Shown here: in pieces, positions 1 through 4,750 of the stretch
How positions within the stretch are numbered: the stretch's first letter is position 1
Layout: each line of letters begins with the position of its first letter
Source of the DNA: Thermaceae bacterium
GTDB lineage: Bacteria > Deinococcota > Deinococci > Deinococcales > Marinithermaceae
Direction: 5' to 3'
Length of the DNA: 7,648 nt
Assembly (NCBI GenBank): GCA_027023345.1
Contig: JALVVO010000221.1
Span: forward strand, 1 to 7,648
Notes under the pieces: model-generated
What the model was told of the DNA's origin: nothing
Databases searched by the model: none
What the model saw: only the letters and a program-made list of their open reading frames with translations
Program-made: the position numbers and the translations under genes

Positions 1-315
1 CCTTAGGAAGCCGGCGGCGTCGGTGTTGGCGCCGAGAAGCCGTCCGCCCTCGACGACCACCGTGTTCACCGCCCCGATCACGCGGGCCTCCTCGTCCACC
101 TCGTCGAGGAGCGCGAGCACCCGTTCCTTTAGCGGCACGGTGACGTTGACCCCGCGAAAGCCGGCCCGGACCTCGCGAAGCCGCTCGGCGAGCTGCTCGG
201 GCGGGGTGTCGAGGAGCTCGTAGCTCCCCTCGATCCAGAGCGCGGCCAGGGCCGCGCGGTGCATCGCCGGGGAGAGGGAGTGCCCCACCGGGTGGCCGAG
301 GATGCCGAGTCGCAT
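1..315 (-). CDS. aroE: Shikimate dehydrogenase (NADP+), N-terminal part, cut by the left window edge
   Basis: This enzyme reduces 3-dehydroshikimate to shikimate with NADPH in the cytoplasmic shikimate pathway to aromatic amino acids. The window holds 105 codons from the ATG at 315, and the frame stays open to base 1, so the C-terminal nucleotide-binding domain lies outside. The visible part is the substrate-binding domain. It carries the shikimate-binding motif GHSLSPAMH (residues 11-19), NVTVPLK (57-63) with the expected catalytic Lys63, GAVNT (81-85), and GANTDAAGF (95-103) with the partner Asp99. These residues and their spacing match AroE closely. The N-terminus begins directly with the Rossmann-like strand MRLGILGHPVGHS, which supports this start. 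No ribosome-binding site stands out, but a TANNNT box lies 7 bases upstream, so the message may be leaderless. The gene is divergent from nfeD and not part of that operon. Confidence 0.96.
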   Translation of the reverse strand, partial: MRLGILGHPVGHSLSPAMHRAALAALWIEGSYELLDTPPEQLAERLREVRAGFRGVNVTVPLKERVLALLDEVDEEARVIGAVNTVVVEGGRLLGANTDAAGFLR

Positions 316-322
316 CGCCCGT

Positions 323-328
323 AGCTTA
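323..328 (-). promoter_or_regulatory. Possible -10 box for aroE (leaderless type)
   Basis: On the minus strand the hexamer reads TAAGCT (TANNNT consensus) and ends 7 bases before the aroE ATG at 315. In the Deinococcota many promoters place such a box just upstream of the start codon and give leaderless mRNAs. I see no convincing -35 hexamer at normal spacing, so this rests on the box and its position only. Confidence 0.3.
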
Positions 329-337
329 CCCGTCTGG

Positions 338-343
338 TATCCT
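338..343 (+). promoter_or_regulatory. Possible -10 box for the nfeD operon
   Basis: The hexamer TATCCT fits TANNNT and ends 8 bases before the GTG at 352. That would place the transcript start at or very near this GTG. It lies in the only intergenic gap of the window, between divergent genes, where an operon promoter is expected. No good -35 element is visible. If the box is real, it also argues against the TTG at 343 as the start, because that TTG would overlap the promoter. Confidence 0.3.
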
Positions 344-344
344 T

Positions 345-350
345 GGAGGT
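345..350 (+). promoter_or_regulatory. Shine-Dalgarno-like GGAGGT at an awkward distance from the nfeD start
   Basis: GGAGGT is a strong anti-16S match, but it lies only one base before the GTG at 352, and two bases separate the final G of GGAGG from that GTG. It also lies downstream of the alternative TTG at 343. No in-frame ATG, GTG or TTG sits at the ideal distance beyond it; the next candidate is a TTG at 385, inside the signal peptide. It may work at short spacing, or be incidental if the message is leaderless. Confidence 0.35.
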
Positions 351-351
351 A

Positions 352-1623
352 GTGCGATCGGCTTGGCTGATCCTCGCGGTTTGGTTGGCCTCGTTGGGGC
401 TGGCCAGGACCTACCTCGTCCCCATCGAGGGCGAGATCGACCCCGCCCTCGCCGTCTTCGTGGACCAGGCGCTCGCTCGGGCCGAGGCCGAGGGGGCGAG
501 CGGGGTCGCCTTCTTGATCGACACCCCCGGGGGCCGGGTGGACGCCGCCATCAAGATCTCCGACCGGATCCTCGAGACCCCCCTCCCCACCCTGGCGGTG
601 GTCAAGAACGCCTTCTCCGCCGGGGCGCTGATCGCGCTCAGCGCGGAGCAGGTGGCGATGCTCCCGGGCTCGGAGATCGGCGCCGCGCTCCCCGTGAAGG
701 TCATCCCCGGGGTGAAGTACGAGGCCGCCGACCGCAAGGTCATCAGCGCCATGAAGGGCAAGTTCCGGGCGGTGGCCGAGGCCCGGGGCCGCCCGGCGAC
801 GATCGCCGAGGCCATGGTGGATCCCGAGATCGAGATCGAGGGCCTCACCAAGAAGGGCGAGCCCCTTACCCTCTCGGCGGCCAAGGCGGTCGAGCTGGGC
901 GTCGCCGACTTCGAGGCCGCCACCCTGGCGGAGGCCCTCAAGAAGGCGGGGTTCGCCCCCGAGACCCTCCGCGTCGAGCCCGGCGCCCGGGTGCGAGCGG
1001 CGCGGTTCTTGACCTCGAGCACGGTGGCCGCCGTGCTGCTCGCGGTGGGGGTCCTGGGCCTGGTCATCGAGGCGCTCACCCCCGGCTTCGGGATCCCCGG
1101 CACCGTGGGGCTCGTCGCCCTGGGGCTCTACTTCCTGGGCGGCTACCTAGCGGGGATGAGCGGGGTGCTCGAGGTCCTGCTCTTCTTCGCCGGGGTGCTC
1201 CTGCTCCTCGCCGAGATCTTCCTCATCCCCGGCTTCGGCGTCGCCGGCATCGGCGGCATCGCCGCCATCCTGGCCTCGATCTACTTCACCTTCGGCAACC
1301 AAACCCTCTACGTCGCCTCGCTGGCGGTGCTCCTGGTCACCGCCGGGCTCCTGCTCGCGGTGCGGTTCCTGCCCCGGACGCGGACCGGCCGGGCGCTCGT
1401 GCTGGATTCGGCGATCGCCAGCGAGGCCCCGCCCGAGGAGAGGCTCAAGCCCCTCGAGGGGGCCATCGGCAAGGCGCTCACCCCCCTGCGCCCGGCGGGG
1501 GTGGCCCAGTTCGGCGAGCGCAAGGTGGACGTGGTCGCCGAGGGCGAGTTCATCGAGAAGGGCAGCACCGTGCGCGTCGTCCGGGTGGAGGGCGTGCGCG
1601 TGGTGGTACGGAAGGAGGACTAG
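352..1623 (+). CDS. nfeD: Long-form NfeD: ClpP-like membrane serine protease with C-terminal OB-fold domain
   Basis: This is a membrane protein of the long NfeD class (YqeZ/NfeD1b type), partner of flotillin-like proteins. Numbering is from the GTG at 352 (423 residues). Residues 2-18 form a signal peptide or N-terminal anchor. A ClpP/SppA-like protease domain spans about 20-205, with IDTPGGRV near 56-63 and NAFSAGA near 86-92, whose Ser89 is the expected nucleophile; GRPATIAEAMVD (146-157) is family-typical. Four or five hydrophobic helices lie at about 222-345, containing two similar loops, TPGFGIPG and IPGFGVAG. The last 55 residues form the soluble NfeD OB-like domain (PLEGAIGKALTPL onward). 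Partner lysine: my recalled alignment to the archaeal Ser-Lys enzyme puts Arg139 at that position, with Lys135 and Lys137 close by, so proteolytic activity is not assured. A TTG at 343 would add three residues, including a Glu before the basic end, and is less attractive. floA follows with no gap, as expected for this pair. Confidence 0.93.
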   Translation: MRSAWLILAVWLASLGLARTYLVPIEGEIDPALAVFVDQALARAEAEGASGVAFLIDTPGGRVDAAIKISDRILETPLPTLAVVKNAFSAGALIALSAEQVAMLPGSEIGAALPVKVIPGVKYEAADRKVISAMKGKFRAVAEARGRPATIAEAMVDPEIEIEGLTKKGEPLTLSAAKAVELGVADFEAATLAEALKKAGFAPETLRVEPGARVRAARFLTSSTVAAVLLAVGVLGLVIEALTPGFGIPGTVGLVALGLYFLGGYLAGMSGVLEVLLFFAGVLLLLAEIFLIPGFGVAGIGGIAAILASIYFTFGNQTLYVASLAVLLVTAGLLLAVRFLPRTRTGRALVLDSAIASEAPPEERLKPLEGAIGKALTPLRPAGVAQFGERKVDVVAEGEFIEKGSTVRVVRVEGVRVVVRKED

Positions 1624-2598
1624 ATGGACCTGACGCTCGTCATCGTCGCAGGACTGATCCTGATCGCGCTCTTCATCCTCTTCAGCGTGGTGCCGGTCGG
1701 GCTTTGGATCTCGGCCTGGGCCGCCGGCGTGCGGGTGCCGCTCATCACCCTGATCGCCATGCGGCTCCGCCGCGTCCCCCCGGCCAAGATCATCTACCCC
1801 CTGATCAAGGCGACCAAGGCGGGGATCGGCGTGCCCCTCGAGAAGCTCGAGGCCCACTACCTCGCCGGCGGCAACGTGGACCGGGTGGTGGACGCGCTGA
1901 TCGCCGCCCAGAAGGCGGGGATCGACCTCACCTTCGACCGGGCGGCGGCGATCGACCTCGCCGGCCGGGACGTTTTGGAAGCGGTGCAGGTCTCGGTGAA
2001 CCCCAAGGTCATCGAGACGCCCCGGATCGCCGCCGTGGCCAAGGACGGCATTCAGCTCATCGCCGTCGCCCGCATCACCGTGCGGGCCAACATCGACCGG
2101 CTGGTGGGCGGCGCCGGCGAGGAGACGATCATCGCCCGGGTGGGCGAGGGCATCGTCACCACCATCGGCTCCGCCGAGAGCCACAAGGACGTGCTGGAAA
2201 ACCCCGACCGCATCTCCAAGGTGGTGCTCGACAAGGGCCTCGACGCCGGCACCGCCTTCGAGATCCTCTCGGTGGACATCGCCGACGTGGACGTGGGCAA
2301 GAACATCGGCGCCCAGCTCCAGATCGACCAGGCCGAGGCGGACAAGAAGATCGCCCAGGCCCAGGCGGAAAAGCGCCGGGCGATGGCGGTCGCCGCCGAG
2401 CAGGAGATGCGCGCCCGGGTCGAGGAGATGCGGGCGAAGCTCGTCGAAGCCAAGGCCCAGGTGCCCTTGGCCCTCGCCGAGGCCTTGAAGGCCGGGCGGC
2501 TTGGGGTCATGGACTACTACCAGCTCAAGAACATCGAGGCCGACACCGACATGCGGGAGTCGATCAGCCGGGCGGCGAAGGAAGGCGAGGAGGACTAA
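1624..2598 (+). CDS. floA: Flotillin-like membrane scaffold protein FloA
   Basis: FloA organises functional membrane microdomains in bacteria and normally works with NfeD, encoded immediately upstream. The 324-residue length fits the family well. Residues 4-45 form an N-terminal hydrophobic hairpin-type membrane insertion. A typical linker follows (VPPAKIIYPLIKATKAGI, 51-68), then a PHB/SPFH region at about 110-230 including VQVSVNPKVIETP (121-133), and an alanine/glutamate-rich coiled coil at about 235-285 (repeats such as DQAEADKKIAQAQAEKRRA). The tail has GVMDYYQLKNIEADTDMRESI (294-314), a FloA signature. The ATG directly follows the nfeD stop codon TAG with no spacer, and an excellent AAGGAGG at 1612-1618 lies inside the end of nfeD with 5 bases to the start, so translation should be coupled. 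It ends three bases before the next gene. Confidence 0.96.
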   Translation: MDLTLVIVAGLILIALFILFSVVPVGLWISAWAAGVRVPLITLIAMRLRRVPPAKIIYPLIKATKAGIGVPLEKLEAHYLAGGNVDRVVDALIAAQKAGIDLTFDRAAAIDLAGRDVLEAVQVSVNPKVIETPRIAAVAKDGIQLIAVARITVRANIDRLVGGAGEETIIARVGEGIVTTIGSAESHKDVLENPDRISKVVLDKGLDAGTAFEILSVDIADVDVGKNIGAQLQIDQAEADKKIAQAQAEKRRAMAVAAEQEMRARVEEMRAKLVEAKAQVPLALAEALKAGRLGVMDYYQLKNIEADTDMRESISRAAKEGEED

Positions 2599-2601
2599 TC
2601 C

Positions 2602-3042
2602 TTGAGCCTGGACGACCTACTAGGCCTCCTCTTTCTGCTCGTCTTCGTGGTGGGGCCGATCCTGAAGGGGCTCCTCAAGGGGAGCCAGGAGGCGCCCCTC
2701 TTGGAAGCGGAGCTCCCGGAGCCGCCTTCGGAGGTGGAGGCCCCGCCCCCCGCCGATTCCCGACGGCCCCGGGTGCGGCCGGTGGCGATTCCATCCTCCG
2801 AGCCCGCGCCGGCGCCCCCGGAGCCCGAGCCAAAGGTTGAGCGGCCGCGGGTCCGCCCGGTACAACTCGCGCCCCCGCCGGAACCCGAGCCCGAGCCCCC
2901 TCCTCCGCCTGAGCCAAAACCCGCGGGGGCCCGGCCGAAGCTCGGGCTCCGTTTCCACCGCGGTGCTATCCTGGAAGGGGTCGTATGGCACGAAATCCTC
3001 TCCGAGCCGAGGGCCCGTCGTCGGTGGAAGCCGAAGCGGTAG
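2602..3042 (+). CDS. Small membrane-anchored proline-rich protein of unknown function
   Basis: I cannot name this 146-residue protein. It starts at a TTG three bases after floA, with GGAGG eight bases upstream inside the floA end. Residues 6-24 (LLGLLFLLVFVVGPILKGL) form one membrane helix with acidic residues before and lysines after it, suggesting a cytoplasmic C-terminus. Residues 35-112 are a Pro/Glu-rich disordered spacer of PEP-type repeats containing the heptad RPRVRPV twice (55-61, 81-87). The end is different: it looks ordered and very basic, with GAILEGVVWHEILSEPRARR (121-140) followed by RWKPKR. This resembles a short C-terminal motif of the form SEILGPPRA that I recall from small membrane proteins in other bacteria (memory, not checked). 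Its last 58 bases overlap phoH in another frame. The slot equals that of yqfB after floA in Bacillus, but I see no clear similarity. A role next to FloA/NfeD is inferred from position only. Confidence 0.8.
   Translation: MSLDDLLGLLFLLVFVVGPILKGLLKGSQEAPLLEAELPEPPSEVEAPPPADSRRPRVRPVAIPSSEPAPAPPEPEPKVERPRVRPVQLAPPPEPEPEPPPPPEPKPAGARPKLGLRFHRGAILEGVVWHEILSEPRARRRWKPKR
2764..2862 (+). repeat. Two-copy RPRVRPV peptide repeat in the proline-rich linker
   Basis: The heptapeptide RPRVRPV is encoded at 2764-2784 and again at 2842-2862, with 57 bases (19 residues) between. Codon choice differs between the copies (for example GTG/GTC for Val and CGG/CGC for Arg). The protein motif is therefore kept while the DNA has drifted, which suggests selection on the peptide and not a fresh DNA duplication. 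A weaker third basic stretch, RPKLGLR, follows at residues 111-117. Confidence 0.6.
2973..2980 (+). promoter_or_regulatory. Ribosome-binding site of phoH, inside the preceding gene
   Basis: GGAAGGGG lies four bases before the phoH ATG at 2985. Both are read in another frame as codons for the LEGVVW part of the small proline-rich protein. This site supports ATG 2985 over the later in-frame GTG at 3024, which has only a weaker GAGGG about ten bases upstream. Confidence 0.55.
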
Positions 3043-3980
3043 TCAAGATTCGCGGTCCGGAAGAGGCGATGGCCCTCCTCGGCCGGGGGGACGTCTGGCT
3101 CCGGGCGCTCAAGGAGCGGCTCGGGGCCCGGATCGTGGCCCGGGGCAGCGAGATCAAGCTCCAGGGCAGCCTGGAGGAGGTGACCCTGGCGGAACAGGTG
3201 GTCAAGGACCTCCTCGCCCTGGTGCGCCAGGGCGCCGAGCTCGACGAGCCCACCATCGAGCGGGCGGTGGAGCTCGCGCTGGAGGGGAAGAGCCTGGTCC
3301 AGGAGACCGAGGCCCGGCCGGGAGGGCTGGTCCTGCCCCGCCGCCTCCGGCCCAAGACCCCGGGCCAGCGCCGCTACGTCGAGGCCATCGCGGGGAACGA
3401 CATCACCTTCGGCATCGGCCCCGCCGGCACCGGCAAGACCTACCTGGCGGTGGCGATGGCGGTGGCCGCCCTCAAGGCCCGCCACATCAAGCGGATCATC
3501 CTCACTCGGCCGGCGGTCGAGGCCGGGGAGCGGCTCGGGTTCTTGCCTGGGGACATCCAGGCCAAGGTGGACCCCTACCTCAGGCCCCTCTACGACGCGC
3601 TCTTCGACATGATCGACCCCGAGCGCTTCGACCACTACCTGCAGTCGGGGGTGATCGAGGTGGCCCCCCTCGCTTTCATGCGGGGCCGCACGCTGAACGA
3701 CGCCTTCATCATCCTCGACGAGGCCCAGAACACCACCCCCGAGCAAATGAAGATGTTCCTGACCCGGATGGGCTTCAACTCCAAGGTGGTGATCACCGGC
3801 GACGTCACCCAGATCGACCTGCCCAAGGCGGCGCGATCGGGCCTCGTCGAGGCCGAGAAGATCCTGAAGGGGATCGAGGGCATCGCTTTCGTCTACTTCA
3901 CCGAGGCCGACGTCGTGCGCCACCCCCTGGTGGCCCGCATCATCCGGGCCTACGAGGAGGCGGAAGCCCGAAGTGGTTGA
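2985..3980 (+). CDS. phoH: PhoH-family P-loop ATPase (PhoH/YbeZ type)
   Basis: This is a 331-residue cytoplasmic NTPase of the PhoH-like family. It is functionally linked to YbeY, encoded next, in RNA processing and ribosome maturation, though its exact biochemical role is unsettled. Residues 18-80 form a small KH-like N-terminal domain (IRGPEEAMALLGRGD, with LGARIVARGSEIKLQG). A linker leads to the ATPase domain at about 120-325. This has Walker A GPAGTGKT (145-152), LTRPAVEAGERLGFLPGD (173-190), Walker B FIILDEAQNTTPEQMKMFLT (241-260), and the sensor-like ITGDVTQIDLP (270-280). The tail VRHPLVARIIRAYE is typical. All nucleotide-binding residues are present, so it should be active. The ATG at 2985 has a good ribosome-binding site but puts 58 bases in overlap with the upstream gene. 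A GTG at 3024 would remove 13 poorly conserved-looking residues. It overlaps ybeY by 8 bases. Confidence 0.95.
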   Translation: MARNPLRAEGPSSVEAEAVVKIRGPEEAMALLGRGDVWLRALKERLGARIVARGSEIKLQGSLEEVTLAEQVVKDLLALVRQGAELDEPTIERAVELALEGKSLVQETEARPGGLVLPRRLRPKTPGQRRYVEAIAGNDITFGIGPAGTGKTYLAVAMAVAALKARHIKRIILTRPAVEAGERLGFLPGDIQAKVDPYLRPLYDALFDMIDPERFDHYLQSGVIEVAPLAFMRGRTLNDAFIILDEAQNTTPEQMKMFLTRMGFNSKVVITGDVTQIDLPKAARSGLVEAEKILKGIEGIAFVYFTEADVVRHPLVARIIRAYEEAEARSG

Positions 3981-4392
3981 CCTGGTGGCCGAGGTTCCCG
4001 CCGACCCCGAGCGGGTGGCCGAGCTCGAGGAAAAGCTCGCGCGGCTCATGGAGGAGCTCGGGGTGGGCGACCGGGCGGTGACCGTGATCCTCACCGACAA
4101 CGAGCGGATCCGCGCCCTCAAGCGCGAGCACTGGGGGGAGGACGCCGCCACCGACGTGCTCAGCTTCCCCACCTTCGAGCCCGGCGACCCCTTCGTCCCG
4201 CCGCACCTCGGCGACATCGTGATCAGCCTGGACACCGCGAGGCGCCAGGGGGAGGCCGCCGGACACGGGCTCTGGCCCGAGGTCTGGACGCTCGTAGCCC
4301 ACGGGCTCTGGCACCTGCTCGGCCACGACCACACCACGGAGGAGGAATGGCAAGGCTTTCGCAGGGTGCAGGAAAGGATACGCGCGCTCTGA
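3973..4392 (+). CDS. ybeY: Endoribonuclease YbeY (rRNA maturation factor, zinc-dependent)
   Basis: YbeY is a single-strand-specific metallo-endoribonuclease needed for 16S rRNA 3' maturation and 70S quality control. The 139-residue length is slightly short for the family. Visible hallmarks are ILTDNERIRALKREHWG (39-55), the conserved ATDVLSFP (59-66), LGDIVIS (79-85), and the zinc motif H3xH5xH as HGLWHLLGHDH (110-120). The expected ligands are His110, His114 and His120; the extra His118 replaces the more usual Tyr or aromatic, and Trp113 replaces a common Leu. The GTG at 3973 overlaps the end of phoH by 8 bases. The nearest ribosome-binding sequences (GAGGAGG at 3954-3960 and GGAAG at 3962-3966) are inside phoH, implying coupled translation. 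Adjacency of phoH and ybeY is one of the most widespread gene pairs in bacteria. The C-terminus overlaps dgkA by 46 bases. Confidence 0.95.
   Translation: MVDLVAEVPADPERVAELEEKLARLMEELGVGDRAVTVILTDNERIRALKREHWGEDAATDVLSFPTFEPGDPFVPPHLGDIVISLDTARRQGEAAGHGLWPEVWTLVAHGLWHLLGHDHTTEEEWQGFRRVQERIRAL
4338..4342 (+). promoter_or_regulatory. Ribosome-binding site of dgkA inside ybeY
   Basis: GGAGG (the first part of GGAGGAGGA) lies four bases before the ATG at 4347, within the codons just after the YbeY zinc motif. It decides the start: the DgkA core that matches the family begins only about 15 residues later, where no good start codon or ribosome-binding site is present. Confidence 0.5.
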
Positions 4393-4748
4393 GCCTTCTT
4401 AGGCTCAAGCGGGCCTTCGGCTACGCCTTCGAGGGCCTCGCCTACGCCTGGCGCACGGGGCCGAACTTCCGCCTCGAGGTGGGCGTGGCGGCGCTCGCCG
4501 TCTTCCTCGGGGTCGTCCTGGGCGTGAACCTGGCCCCGATCTTCCTCGCGGTGGGGCTCGTGCTCGGGCTCGAGCTCCTGAACACCGCCCTCGAGGCCGC
4601 CCTCGACCTCCTGGCCCCGAGCCCCCACCCGCTCGCCAAGGCGGCCAAGGACACCGCCGCGGCCGCGGTGCTGGTGGCGAGCCTGGCCTCCCTGCTTCTC
4701 GGCCTCTACCTCTTCCTGCCCCCCATCCTGGAGATCCTGGCGAGGTGA
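4347..4748 (+). CDS. dgkA: DgkA-family lipid kinase (diacylglycerol or undecaprenol kinase)
   Basis: This is a small integral-membrane kinase of 133 residues that phosphorylates diacylglycerol or, in the Gram-positive-type branch, undecaprenol with ATP, feeding lipid-carrier recycling for cell-wall synthesis. After a 15-residue leader the core starts at SLLRLKRAFGYAFEGL (16-31), followed by an amphipathic helix with NFRLE (40-44). Three membrane helices lie at about 46-60, 63-80 and 104-126. The active-site signature is ELLNTALEAALD (76-87), aligning Glu76, Asn79 and Glu83 with the E. coli DgkA catalytic positions, followed by HPLAKAAKDTAAAAV (94-108), the conserved H..AK.AKD segment. Sequence alone does not separate the two substrates; the Bacillus-like neighbourhood (ybeY before, cdd after) favours undecaprenol. 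The gene overlaps ybeY by 46 bases and ends two bases before the next start. Confidence 0.92.
   Translation: MARLSQGAGKDTRALSLLRLKRAFGYAFEGLAYAWRTGPNFRLEVGVAALAVFLGVVLGVNLAPIFLAVGLVLGLELLNTALEAALDLLAPSPHPLAKAAKDTAAAAVLVASLASLLLGLYLFLPPILEILAR
4742..4748 (+). promoter_or_regulatory. Ribosome-binding site that includes the dgkA stop codon
   Basis: GAGGTGA matches the anti-Shine-Dalgarno region over seven bases, and five bases separate its GAGG from the ATG at 4751. Its last three bases are the dgkA stop codon TGA, so termination and re-initiation should be coupled. It favours ATG 4751 over the in-frame GTG at 4745, which lies inside the site. Confidence 0.6.
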
Positions 4749-4750
4749 AG

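Noticed and set aside
343..345. TTG as the nfeD start.
   Set aside because: It lies upstream of the only Shine-Dalgarno-like sequence, overlaps the possible -10 box, and adds a Glu ahead of the signal peptide. GTG 352 gives a cleaner N-terminus, but this is not certain.
1147..2184. Minus-strand open frame of 345 codons rich in His, Asp and Gly.
   Set aside because: It is the antisense shadow of nfeD and floA; the His/Asp bias is the reverse complement of GTG/GTC-type codons. No recognisable domain.
363..2840. Plus-strand open frame of 825 codons across nfeD, floA and the small gene.
   Set aside because: It is an out-of-frame reading of two well-recognised genes. The product is almost all Arg, Gly, Pro, Ala and His, as expected from shifting GC-rich codons, and shows no family motif.
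2837..4081. Plus-strand open frame of 414 codons over phoH.
   Set aside because: It is a shifted reading of phoH rich in Gly, Arg and Pro with no motif; the phoH frame itself carries Walker A and B.
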